Source: Argentina anserina | Lineage: Eukaryota > Streptophyta > Magnoliopsida > Rosales > Rosaceae | Length of the DNA: 64,000 nt | Direction of reading: 5' to 3' | NCBI RefSeq assembly: GCF_933775445.1 | Contig: NC_065874.1 | Coordinates: 22,576,501 to 22,640,500, forward strand | Shown here: piece by piece, positions 36,691 to 48,023 of the stretch | Layout: the number at the start of each line of letters is the position of its first letter | How positions within the stretch are numbered: the stretch's first letter is position 1 | The notes under the pieces: model-generated | Told to the model about the DNA's origin: nothing | What the model saw: only the letters and a program-made list of their open reading frames with translations | The model's database searches: none | Made by a program: the position numbers and the translations under genes

Positions 36691-37052
36691 TTCAGATAAA
36701 ACAATTTTCTAAAAATGTAATCCTTTTATGTGATTTTGTTTACCACGAAGAATGGTTTTAGAAATACACATTGGTTAACACATTTGTATTTTTATAAAAT
36801 TATCCGTCTGTCTAGGACTCTAGGGTAAGATAACATAATGACAGATTTGTTAGTTTTTTTTATCAAAAATTTGTCAGTTCTTAATCTTGTAGTATTTAAG
36901 GCTGCTATTATTATAATAAATTGATGATTCCTGATAAAAATAATAAAGAGAATAAAAGCCTTGTAGGGTCAATTTTTTTAAATGTAAGAAACAGTGAGAT
37001 ATATACAGGAAATATACATAAAAAGAACCCTTCTCATATTTACTACTTATTA

Positions 37053-37090
37053 CTAGACTCTTACCCGTGCAATGCACGTGTTAATTTATT
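37053..37090 (-). mobile_element. Helitron-like 3' terminus
   Basis: Read on the minus strand, the sequence ends with a hairpin CGTGC-ATT-GCACG, then GGTAAGAGTCTAG, and is followed by T. A short GC hairpin about 10 bp before a terminal CTAG inserted next to T is the Helitron 3' signature. The matching 5' TC end was not located, so the extent is unknown; the body would extend towards higher coordinates. Confidence 0.4.
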
Positions 37091-37286
37091 GCACGGATTA
37101 TTGTATAGATGAAAAAAAACATACTTTATTTATGTGTCATGTTCGCTTTTTTTGAATGCTTATTTGAATTTTTAAAGATATAATCTTTTTTGTGTAATTG
37201 TGTTTAATTACCAAATGTATTTTAGGCAAATACTCTTTGGTGATTTTATTGGGTGTTGGCTTTATACGGTATAACAGTAAAAATTT

Positions 37287-37974
37287 GGGAGTAAATTCCT
37301 TATATGGTACCTGATGTTTGGCTACTTGGACAATTTGGTACCTGATGTATGAAAACGGACAATTTGGTACCTAAAGTCCTCAAATTTAGGCCATTTTGGT
37401 ACTTATGTCAATTTTGACCATATTTTCAGGGTTATTTCCGTTATCTTATCTCTACTTTACTTCATTTTTTCATAATACCTTCAAATTGCATCTAAATTAT
37501 CACTAAAATTTTGATAACTCATCCACTTAGTATATGTGATGATTTACATATATAATTTTTCATAATGTAGCTATCAATCTAAATTAATTTTAATTATAAG
37601 TAATTTAAAAATATATTTTAATAAATTGCATAAAGACAATTTATTTCCTTTGCAAAAAATAATTAGGATATAATAAGTATATTAAGAAAAAAAATTATTT
37701 TTGATATGTGCGAAGTAGATGCTAAGTGGAGTAGATATATCAATTTAATTATCTCTAAATAGGCCACAATTATAAGAAGAAATGAAGAAAATGTGAATTT
37801 AATGAGTTTAGGGCTAAAATGACGAAAATAACTCTAAAAATATGATCAAAATTGATAGATGTATCAAAATAGCTTACAAATGAGAACTTCAGGTACCAAA
37901 TTGTCCGTTTTCATACATCAGGTATCAAATTGTCCAAGTAGTCATACTTTAGATACCAAAAGAAGAATTAACCC
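37287..37974. mobile_element. Long-TIR MITE with TTTGGTACCT repeats, 688 bp
   Basis: The ends pair over well over 100 bp as inverted repeats; both arms contain TACTTGGACAATTTG, GAAAACGGACAATTTGGTACCT and GGTACC words repeated in tandem. The termini are GGGAGTAAATT and, reversed, GGGTTAATT. An exact 8-bp target duplication AAAAATTT lies at 37279-37286 and 37975-37982. There is no coding sequence. The right end lies 117 bp before a TATA box and 217 bp before the start codon of the hnRNP gene, so it borders that promoter. Confidence 0.85.
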
Positions 37975-38090
37975 AAAAATTTAGTGATGTACTGTTTATC
38001 GGCTTCTCAACTGTGCTGGCGCTGGCTCTAGGGGCTCGGCTTTGTTTATGCCTAGTCTTAGTTAATTGAGATTTACATAGGTCATAAATA

Positions 38091-38098
38091 TATAAATA
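38091..38098 (+). promoter_or_regulatory. TATA box of the hnRNP H/F-like gene
   Basis: TATAAATA, 100 bp upstream of the ATG at 38191. It would give a 5' leader of about 65-70 nt. It is preceded by a MITE. Confidence 0.5.
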
Positions 38099-38190
38099 AG
38101 AAAAAAGTCGCACAGCCCAAGTTGAGACTCGGCTGTTCTTCTTCTTCACTAACCCTCGCGACAGAGAAGGCGATCCCAATATCAACCAAC

Positions 38191-40191
38191 ATGTTCTACA
38201 GAGGGTAACTCACTTTCCCTCTTTCTTTTATTTCAGATTTCCCTTCTCTATGTTATTTTGATTGACTCGTTTTGCGTTCAATCAGTCTCTCCGAATCGTT
38301 CTATTTAAATTAGATAATACCCAATAGGTGAATCTGCTCATTTGGATTGAGATTGAACAAGAGGGCTATTTTTGCAAGTGTTAGGAAACTGGAGTGCGAT
38401 ATGAAATTGGGGAGAGGAGTAAGATGGTAAGAGTGGAACTAGTTTAATCTGTTAACAATAAAATCATTAACATATGCCTAGTTAGTAAGGTGCTAAACTT
38501 AGGTTATTCGTGGTACGAGGTTGTATCATTATGGGTAGTCCCTATCCAGTATATATTGAATCTGACCAACAACTTCCTGTTGATTTCAAGTTGTGTTTGG
38601 AACCTCCATCCACTAACCCGCCGTTCATCAGAAGTTGTGTGGCATATTTTCACCATTTTTCTGATGCTGCTGCATTATTTTCTTGCAACCTCCCTCATAG
38701 AATATCTTGTCTTGCATAGGAGATATGGTACAAAGCTACTTGATAAATCTGTGATGGCAGAACATTGTTTTGTGAATGTTGTAAATTTTTTTTTTTTGGA
38801 GAATTTATATGCCTGAATGATGCTGATTAGATGTCTGTATCTAGAATATGATTTTTGATCAACTAATTCTTTGACAAATACACAGATGGTGGGAATCTAC
38901 CAGGGAAATCTATTAGCCTGTTAAGATACAAATTTAGGATACAGAAAAGACTGTTAATATCCAAAAAATGGTGCGTCCTAGATTTTTTATCATATGAAAC
39001 AGTGTTTTCATTGATACACTTGCGATATCTTAATTGATCAGAGATAAATCTGGACATATGGCTCGCCTTGATCAAGTTACTGATTGCTATCATGATTTTA
39101 CAACCATATTCATGTATATTTTTGCCATTGTGTATTTGTATAACGTGTTCTTGGTTCTGTTTTAGATCATGCTTGTAACAATTAAGTGGATTATAGAAAA
39201 TTTGTCATTTTATGAAAACTGAGCTGCTTTGAATTTCTGCCCGCTAGTTGCCTAGTAGAAGACGCATAGATTTCCTTGTTTGAAAAGATATATTTTTGTA
39301 GTTACTGCAAATGTAGCTGAAAATGATTATGATTTGCTAGAGTTTTTTTAAAGAGTATGGATAAGTTTCCTTCTCTTTTTCGCTCTTTCTTTGTCACTAA
39401 CTGTAAGTGCATTTGCTGATGGTAGTGATGGCCGTGAAATGGGAGCAAAGCGTCAGCGGCTTGACCACCGTCTTGATCACCGAATTGACCAGGGATCTTC
39501 ATTCTATGCAAATTCCCCTGGTTCAAGTTATCTGTTCAATCCAACTCCCTCTGCATTTGTTGGACAACCGCCACCTTTTCCTGTTGTCAAACTTCGTGGT
39601 CTACCATTTGATTGCACAGAAGCTGATGTTGTTGAGTTCTTCCATGGTCTTGACATTGTTGATATTCTCTTCGTGCACAAGAATAGCAAGGTCACAGGGG
39701 AAGCCTTTTGTGTTTTAGGATATCCTCTTCAGGTTGATTTTGCCCTTCAAAGGAATAGGCAGAACATGGGCAGGAGATATGTTGAGGTGTTCAGAAGTAA
39801 GAGACAGGAATATTACAGGGCAATAGCAAATGAAGTTGCCGATTCTCGTAGTGCTTCTCCTCGCAGAAACGCCCCAAGGGCTAAATCATACGATGAAGGG
39901 AAGGACTCAGCAGAACATTCAGGGGTATTGCGGTTAAGGGGATTGCCATTTTCAGCTGGCAAGGATGATATAATAGATTTTTTCAAGGATTTTGTGTTGT
40001 CAGAGGACAATATTCATTTCACAATGAATTCAGAAGGCAGGCCAACTGGGGAAGCATTTGTGGAGTTTGCAAATGCAGAAGATTCCAAAGCTTCCATGGC
40101 CAAGGATAGGATGACTCTTGGAAGTCGATATATAGAGTTGTTCCCGTCATCGCATGAGGAGTTGGATGAAGCAGTCTCAAAAGGACGGTGA
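38191..40191 (+). CDS. hnRNP H/F-like protein with two RRMs
   Basis: Two coding exons, 38191-38204 (encoding MFYRG with a split last codon) and 39408-40191; the intron of 1203 bp has GT and AAG borders. The spliced protein is 265 residues. Residues 1-60 are a low-complexity leader with an Arg/His/Asp stretch (17-33). RRM1 spans about 64-135 with VKLRGLPF as RNP2 and GEAFCVLG in place of RNP1. RRM2 spans about 178-250 with LRLRGLPF and GEAFVEF. Quasi-RRMs of this kind, with few aromatic RNP residues, bind G-rich RNA and regulate splicing and 3' end choice in the nucleus. Plant homologues also begin MFYRG and end in an S-x-G-R tail, which supports both the micro-exon start and the stop. Between the RRMs is an SR-like ASPRRNAPRAKS linker. 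Confidence 0.9.
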
Positions 40192-40984
40192 TTCCTTATT
40201 GAATAATTGCCTTCATTGCTCTGCTGTACTTTTTATGATGTTCTACTTAAAATATCTGGAACTTTGATGTTCTACTTAAAATATCTGGAACTTTGCTCAA
40301 CTATTGTCTGTAAGGTTTTCTAGTTCCTTGAAATAGTTTCCCCTATTTTGCTTGCTCGCTTTGCTTATGTTGCTCTAAATATTGGTTGAAACATAGCGTT
40401 TTACTGACGAGTAGTCCTCCGACTTCTGTGTCTTGGTGATTCCACCTCAGTTTGCTGCTAGGTCATCTAATTATCGCCATAAAAACCAAAACCATTAGCA
40501 AAAGGACCAGTAAATGCTTTTTCCTGCCAAGTGCCCTAGGTCATGAAAGCTTCCAGTCCATATCTTGCATCCATTTTTTTAAATAAATCTTGTATCCATT
40601 TTACACAACGTAAATAGTTGTCTCATGTTCAAATATTCTCTCCTGAAACAAAGCTGATAGTATTAACTGTGCTCTGCTACCAGTTTGTATAGGAATTTTC
40701 TTGTGGAAAAACTGAGGGATCACTATCCAAAAAAATAAAATAGGAAGCGGCTGACATAACAGTGCTCATACAATACTAGAGAGCAGCTGACCTGCTTCAG
40801 AGTTTCATACAGCTGTGAATTGTCCTAGCACTGATGCATAAACAATACGACTTAAAAAAGCGAATACAGTATCCAAGCAGTAATTCAAACTCAAGGTGCA
40901 GACATGTTTATACAACACAAGGACAAGCAATGGTCATATTAGGGCAACGCTGCAGGAAAGGGGCGCATTGGACGCCATAGAGTT
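40192..40984. other. Space between convergent hnRNP and RPB8 genes
   Basis: 793 bp holding both 3' untranslated regions. A perfect 29-bp tandem duplication (40237-40265 and 40266-40294) lies 45 bp after the hnRNP stop. No other feature recognised. Confidence 0.6.
40237..40294 (+). repeat. Perfect 29-bp tandem duplication in hnRNP 3' UTR
   Basis: GATGTTCTACTTAAAATATC plus nine further bases occurs twice with no difference, so the duplication is recent. Confidence 0.92.
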
Positions 40985-42768
40985 TTACAGCTTCCTGATG
41001 AGGAGAAACAGTCTTTGATCAAGTTCAAAGTTCTTAAATTGAGAGGCTTCCCCCTTGAGCATCATCAACAGCCCAGCAAATGAAGCATTCACCTCCCTGG
41101 AGACAGAAGAAATCAGATAAGAAAAACCATTCAGGTTTAAATCATATAAAATTTGTTTGCTGTTCATATTCATTTGGAGAAGTAATAGGAGAAAATGAAT
41201 GTTGTATGGGCATTGCAAGTCCTGCAGATGGTCCACTTGTCTATGAGATTAAAAAGCTGTTTTTTTTCATTATGCTGAAGGTTAATTTTTTCATTCATAT
41301 TTCTTTGGTAAAACCAACATTGAGCAATTCAAATACTAACCACATTAACCCAAATGCAGACGCTACCATTTTTGTGTCTTTATTATTAAAAAAGAAAAAA
41401 GAACGAAACATGATTAGCAAGCAAACAAGGCAAACAAATAGCAAATTGCACAATTCCAAGGGAATAATTTTTCACACTTACGCTTTAGGATCACGTTTAG
41501 AACCTTCTGAAATCTTAAAAAGCTTCCCTTGCATCACGTATTCATATTCATCAGCCAAGGTCTTGCGATTTCCCTGTCATAACAGTAAACTTTAACAGTT
41601 AGGCAGAACCTAAATCTTGATGGTCTTAGAAACTGAAAATGAAAAAAACAGCTATAAATCAGAGCAAACATCATGGAAACCCGGACAACAGACATCTTTA
41701 TAATCATCTTTTTCTAATGATAGTTCAATTATGAAAGATATGACTTATAGGCATAAGATCAACAGAAAAGAGAGTTTGATATAATCAGATTATTTGATCA
41801 GTAGGAAACAGTTTTATCCTTTGTCTTCTGTAGTTATGTTCCCCCAGGATATAAACATTAGCCACAATATACAAATAGTTTAATCCCTTCATGGTACTCG
41901 TTGCTCCTCCATTTTAATAAAGCATTATATATACAGTCACTGGAGGTAAACCATCCAACAAGTAAGAAAAGGGAAAGGAGCTGAACTCAAGTGTAAAGCC
42001 ACTTAATAAGACATGAAAAATAAAAAGAAGGAAGTATTGGAACAGATGAAGTATCAACATTAAATACCATGTTAAAACAGCATAAAAATCTATTTGTCCT
42101 TTCCACAATCTGAACTGAAAGATCAGGTATACCAAGTATCAACCAAGGGAGTTAATCATGTTCAAGCAAGTTTCAACAAAGCCACCGTTTTGCGGCTTTT
42201 TGCAAAAGGATGTGGTGCCAACAGAGTAATTGCTTATTAATCTAAAAGCAAAAAAGCACAAAAATAGCAATTACTTCTTAACTGTTATATCACAAGTTTC
42301 CTGAAATTAGGGTCTTAACACTCCACTCTTAATTCATACACACTCCTTTTTTTCCAATAGAGATGGAGAGGAATTCAAAGCAGTAAAAAGAAAAGGGAAG
42401 CTATATGAGCTACAATAATTTGAAGATAAATTGTAAGTTTACCGGGGTAAAATAGCCAGTATCAGGTGTTCCATCCAAATTGATTGTAGAAGTTAAAGCC
42501 ATTGAGAACTTTTCACCTTCCTTCATGGGATACACCTCTGTATTCACATCTAGGTGCATGAACATCTCACATGTCTCACTCTTCGCTTCAATTCGAGTAA
42601 CTACCAGAATGCAAGATATAAGCAAAACGCTGACTATGAAACAAATTTTGTATCAATTTGACCAAGAATTTGATGTGAAAAAAACAGAAGGATACCTTTA
42701 TCAAACTTCTTTCCATCTGGGTTTAATTGCAGTATCTGAAATATATCCTCAAAAAGACGATCAACCAT
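40985..42768 (-). CDS. NRPB8: RNA polymerase II, IV and V common subunit RPB8
   Basis: Four coding exons, 42696-42768, 42443-42600, 41482-41573 and 40985-41096, total 435 nt and 144 residues, the normal RPB8 size. Borders are GT-AG. Diagnostic blocks are [69 protein letters not shown], and the ending [17 protein letters not shown]8 is a small OB-fold subunit shared by nuclear RNA polymerases and binds the largest subunit near the core. The ATG at 42768 is preceded by a 5' leader exon joined through an intron (42798-44162), which explains why the promoter lies near 44275. The protein is intact. Plants often keep two RPB8 genes; I cannot say which this is. Confidence 0.93.
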
Positions 42769-44209
42769 CCTTTAATCAGAAATGAAGGCCTTGTCACCTG
42801 GATGAAATATAGAGTATGGCATCGAAGACAAGACAACATGAGTTATATACTTCAATTCAAACTATGTCCCAAATAAGGTTCCAACTTTTAAATGATCAGG
42901 GCATGATCAAGATTGCAGAATAGAATGAGGAAAATCACCAAAATAAAATTATTATTGTCTGTAACTAGATACACTGTGCAAGCTTAACTTTGCTAATTCT
43001 AGGAAGCTGATGCAGTTAATTACTTAAAGTTAACTGATTGTTGATCACTTGAGTTTACAGTTCTGCAAAACAATGGTACCGGATTTAAGTTGTCTAGTAA
43101 AATGAAAGAAGGTTTTTTGAAGAAGACAATTTTATATATAAAAAAAAAGCTTCTATGGCAACCCAAGTTTACAATTTCAGAAAGTAAGGCTCTAGAAGCC
43201 TCAGGAAACGAAAGAGAAGGTTGGGCAAAACACATTTAAATATAATATCAACGTATGTATGTAGGTATTTGAAAGTGTGTGTGTGTGTGTCATGTATCTA
43301 TCAATGTGTGCATTCTCTAATTCAACTGTATCCTCTTTGAATAAACGTGCCACGTAACCGCAACACAGAGAAAAAAATACTGCTGACAAAAGAATTAGAA
43401 GCTTAATAAGTAGAAGAATGCCTAAATGGAAAGTGGTGTGAGTAGCTTGTGCAAGTGAGATAAATAGCCACTGATACAAGACCAGAAAACAAAAGATCAT
43501 GCTCTACCAGGAACCCCGGAACCGATCTCTTTTTGCATCAGACTGAGAGCTACTGCTAAAACTTTAAGTTGTTCAGTCTACCAGCATTATCGGAGACTAA
43601 ACAAAGAAATAAGTCTAAACACACTATCAACTTTGAACCAACCTCTTTGGTTCCTCAATCTACAAAAAATCGTTGAATACAATGGTACTGAAAAGAACAA
43701 ACCAGCTATTAAAGAATAGTCAGTTCACGACTGACAGTACCATCTACACATACACAGGCCAGAACTACTTCGACATGTATGATGGCCAATTGGTGGTCAA
43801 ATACTTTCCCATCTTCTCAAAAAGCAAAAGGAGATGATACATTTCATGAACATGGAAACCCACAACAAGAATTTCAATAATGCAATCTGTGAAGTAACAT
43901 TTACAACATGAAAATTGAGAAACCAACAAAGACAAACATAGGACAACTGAAGAAGTATCAACAGCAGTTGTGGGTTGGCAGGCACGTCAAAGAACAAGGT
44001 CATATCAGATATGTGTGTGAAACAGAAAGAAGTGAAATCGATGGAAATTAGAGTGTGGAAGAGATAAGAGTTCATGTTGAACCAAACAAAATCTACACAA
44101 ACAGAAAACAGCGTAAAATCTATGGGGAGGGGAAGATGAGAAAGAAAGGGAGGGTTACTTACCGGGTGACTGAGCGAGTGTTCGGAAGATGAAATCGATT
44201 GCGACTTGC

Positions 44210-44250
<41 letters not shown>
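42769..44250 (-). other. RPB8 5' untranslated exons and leader intron
   Basis: Upstream of the ATG the leader continues to 42797, where TTTCATCCAG|GTGACAAGG is an acceptor. The matching donor CACCCG|GTAAGTAACC lies at 44162/44163. The intron is therefore 42798-44162 (1365 bp). The first exon is about 44163-44245 and contains a GA/CT repeat. Leader introns in plant housekeeping genes commonly boost expression. Confidence 0.65.
44212..44246. repeat. (GA)n microsatellite, 35 bp, in RPB8 leader
   Basis: A perfect run of GA on the plus strand, TC in the RPB8 transcript, placed near the inferred transcription start. Confidence 0.92.
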
Positions 44251-44274
44251 CGTAGTAATCAAGCCTGGTGCTTC

Positions 44275-44281
44275 TTTTATA
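44275..44281 (-). promoter_or_regulatory. TATA box of RPB8
   Basis: TATAAAA on the minus strand, about 30 bp upstream of the TC-rich leader and 115 bp upstream of the leader-intron donor. Confidence 0.6.
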
Positions 44282-44412
44282 AAGGGAACATCGCTTCTTT
44301 TTTTTCTTTTTCTTTTTTTTTGCGTCGAATATGGCTTTAGTGCAATTGTGCTTCTTGCATATATTATTCTTGGATTTGGTTGGATTTACTAATAATAATC
44401 GGATTTCGTAAG

Positions 44413-44807
44413 GAGAAATTTTTCAATCTTCTTAAAGAACCACGTGCTAATGTCCAATACTACTCCTCACATGTTATATTTTGACACGTGAATTTATTAT
44501 TCCAGAATTATAATTTTACATATTTTTATCATTTATAAAATGACTATTATAGGTATTGATGATTTTGAACTAGAATTTTAAGTTTAGAGTTTAGAGTTTA
44601 TGGTAGTAGAGTGTAGGATTTTAGGGTTTTAGAGTTTAGGGTATTAAATGACAGGGTGTAGGGTTTTAGAAATAAACTCAAAATAGTATTTGATAAAATA
44701 GCTTAAATATGAATTTTCTTTTTAAATCATATGTGTCAAATTGTAATTGGAATGGAGAACCACATGGCAATATCTAGTGGTTCTTTGGAATGACTGAAAA
44801 ATTCCTC
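44413..44807. mobile_element. MITE with telomere-like core (copy B)
   Basis: Inverse-orientation relative of 12372-12784. The ends are GAGAAATTTTTCAA and ...TGAAAAATTCCTC, flanked on both sides by GTAAG. The core at about 44575-44670 is built of TTTAGAGTTTAGGG-type units. Shared non-repeat words with copy A include TTTGATAAAATAG / CTATTTTGTCAAA and TCACAATTTGACA / TGTCAAATTGTAA. Confidence 0.65.
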
Positions 44808-44877
44808 GTAAGTGGGGATGATGCAAATACGCAGCTTGCAAATAACTATTAACCCTCATTAAATTCAACATTGCAAG

Positions 44878-45604
44878 TAGAGGTGGCAAACGGGCCGGGC
44901 CGGGCTAGCCCGGTCTATTTTAAACAGGCCAAAATCGTGCTCGTGTCGTGCTCGGGCCGGCTCATTTATTTATCGTGTCGGCTCAGGCCGGGCCATGTGC
45001 TTAAATATTAAGCCCAGCTCGGCCCACGGCCCAAACCCATTTCGGACTGGGCCCGGGCCCGTGTCGGGCCAAGAAGCGGGTCGGCCCTGCCCGGCCCATT
45101 AGCATTATATGACACAATTAAAATTAAAAATATTATGTACTTTGAATATTTGTTTTATATAACTATTTAGAGTAGTAAAATAAATAAAATATTACAACAC
45201 ATTTCATAATCTTATTTTTAAAATGTTACGTATCTCAAAATAATGACGTTTTATTCAGTATTTTGATAATATTTATGAAATATTGTAGTTAAAATCATGA
45301 AATAATCAATAGATTTTAATTTAAAAAGTATAATATTCAAGCTTAATAATGATAATTGTTTAAATATTGATATAAATAATATAAAATTATGTGTTTAACG
45401 GGCCGGCCCATGAATTAATCGTGCTCGGGTCGTGCCGGGCTAAAAACGGGTTCGGGCCGTGCCGGGCCCATGAGCCAAAATATCTCGGCCCGGCCCATTA
45501 CAATAACGGGCTCGGGCCGGGCCGGGCTGCTAACGGACTCGGGCGGTGCTGGGCCGATTTTTAACGTGCCGGGCTCGGGCTTTTGGGCCCATTTTTCACC
45601 TCTA
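44878..45604 (+). mobile_element. hAT-type MITE with GC-rich subterminal repeats (copy 2)
   Basis: Termini TAGAGGTGGCAAACGGGCC and GGGCCCATTTTTCACCTCTA, with an 8-bp target duplication ATTGCAAG (44870-44877) and ATTGTAAG (45605-45612), one mismatch. This size and the TAGAGGTG end are typical of hAT. Subterminal 150-200 bp are packed with GGGCCGGGC-type repeats, probable transposase-binding sites. The AT-rich core matches copy 1 (2746-3330) in reverse complement. No open frame. Confidence 0.87.
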
Positions 45605-45612
45605 ATTGTAAG

Positions 45613-46448
45613 CATGCCGAATCATACTATGTCTTGTTTTAAATTTGAAAGAAAATAAGTGACAAGTCAATTAAGTAGGACGAACCTTTTTTTATGGGGA
45701 GATGATATGAAATGCCTCCTATTAGTTGGGAACAAGTATGTAGACCTAAAAGCCTCGAAGGGTTTTGTATTCCCACGGCTTACTTCAACTGTGGAGTAAT
45801 TGCCAAACTAGATTGGAAGATGTTACATAATATAGACAACATGAAAGCAAACTAATGTAACAAAAAAAAAAGAAAAAGAAGAAGAAGAAGCAAGTCAACT
45901 CTTTAGCATGGAAGGGAGTACTCGGTGCTAGAGAGCTGATCATGAAAGGTATGAGACATTGAGATGGATGCTTGAAATTGGTAAAATTACAAGTTTCTAA
46001 ACTTTTAATTGGCCTTTTGATTTCCGTTTAGCTAATTTGGTGAGTAGTGATATGCTACATCTCATGGGATGATAATTTGGAACACTTTTTCATTGACAAG
46101 AGTACATTAGAATAGAGATAAACTGGCTATTTTTTAAGTCTACCTTGGTTTAGCAAATGATTGGAATTCCAATCCCAAAATCCCATATTTTGATCAAGAA
46201 GACATATATGTTTGGAGTCTTTTCTCTGCAGGTAACTTTCCTATTAAATCTACTTTCAGATTACCTCACTAGATAGATATTGAAACTAAATCTACAACCA
46301 AAGATCAAATTCTTTGCTTGCTCCCCCTTCTCCTTGACTCAAATTCTATTACTTGCTTCAATCTTTGACTCAATTTCTTTCAAACACGATTTTAGGAAGC
46401 AAAACTTTGTAGTTGATGTTGTAGCCAATCTTGTATAGAATTTTAATA
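45613..46448. other. Intergenic stretch, nothing recognised
   Basis: An A-rich GAA microsatellite at about 45858-45893 is the only distinct item. No gene. Confidence 0.5.
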
Positions 46449-46474
46449 GGTAAATTCCTATTGTGGTACCAGAG
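46449..46474. mobile_element. Left end of a long-TIR MITE split by the Athila element
   Basis: GGTAAATTCCTATTGTGGTACC and the next few bases up to 46474 match, in inverted sense, the right end of the MITE at 58785 (GGGTAAATTTCTTTTATGGTAC). The MITE resumes at 58190 after the inserted element, with CAGAG as the duplicated target. Confidence 0.7.
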
Positions 46475-48023
46475 TGATAGAGCGTTTTGTTAAAACGTCT
46501 ATAATAAACCCTGTAAAACATCATCGTTAGTATAGAATAAGCAGGGATCGTTCTTTCCGGGGAATTGAAGGGAACTCTAAACTTTTAGTGTTAACAAATA
46601 ATGGGGGGTTTGAGATTGATTATTAACTACTAAAATAAAACCTAAATTATTATTTACATGATCGACTTCTCTTTAACAAACTTAAACCAAATTTACCATT
46701 ACACCACATAATTACAAGTTCGAACCTATCATGCATTCTAATTCAACCAATTACATACTTTTTAGACACCAATACAATTAGAGCCTTAGGGGATCATCTA
46801 ATCATGCAAGATTTCAATTAACATTTAGATTGACTTATGGCCTAATCTAAATTTGCATGCAATCAAATTCAATAACACTTAGAGTATAAATCAAATTCAA
46901 TTACATTTAAGCACCAAATCTTTGTTGGAGACATGTTTCATGTATGGCGTCACCCACCATGGTTTTACATGCAAATTTCCAGAATTTTTACCACTTTTAA
47001 TCAACACAAACCGAACCTACTTAGGGCATGATTCGATTTGTGTCAATATGGTTGATGAATCTAGTACTCAAACACAATCTTAGGGACTACATCCAAGCAC
47101 TAAATTCATATGCACATATCTGAAAATTATCTAAAAGTATGAGAAAGATGATTGGAACACAACAATAGAAATACAAACTCATTAATTATAGGAAACCATT
47201 AATTTGGTAAAGAACCAAAAATCCAATACAACAATATGAAAATTTCGATTCTTAATACAAAACAATAATCCCACACAAACATCATACTACAATCTTCATA
47301 GACAAAGTATTGTAAAAAATCAAAAACGAACAAACCCGTGGGGAAAAGTTGCGAAAATCACACGTTGTAGGAACCTTGGAGGTGTGTCTTCAATGGTGAT
47401 TTCGGTGGAGATGGAATTTGTATATGGGGAGAATGGCTTGCTGTTTTGGTAAAGGATGTTTGAGGTAGTATTTTGGTAGAGGTTTGGCTCTTGAATGCAA
47501 ATGAGAAGTGATGATATTTGAGAGGTGAAACCATGTATATATAGAGGAAAGATGGAGGGTTTAAAATTGCTTCTTTCTTCCTATAATAATGTCATGCTTT
47601 AATCCCTAAAACATGGAAAGTTGTATTCCCTAAAACATGGCATGCTTTAATCCCTAAAACATGCCATGTTTTATTCCCTAAAACATGCCATGTTTTATGC
47701 CTTTAATGATCATCTTCTATTTAATTGTTGCATGACTTGGCTCCATCTTTTTTTTTTAATTATCTCTTCAATCCAATCTGAAAATAAGAAAATAAAATCA
47801 TAAGTAAGAGATAATTAGTTTCAAAACCTAACAAGGATTCCTAGTCAAACTAGGACTCTAGACCAATTATGCGTTTTTAACTCATGTAAGCACAAAAATA
47901 CATCCAATACCGCCCAAGACTCTTACTACGACTCAATGACTCAATAGTACAATAATAAGGGCTAAGCAAAGTACAAATTGAGGTAAAAACATGTTAAAAA
48001 CGTCGCACAAAATGCTCCTATCA
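46475..48023 (-). repeat. 3' LTR of the Athila-type element
   Basis: Direct copy of 56636-58184; the six differences by eye fall near 46838, 47065, 47236, 47346, 47989 and 48017. Confidence 0.95.
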
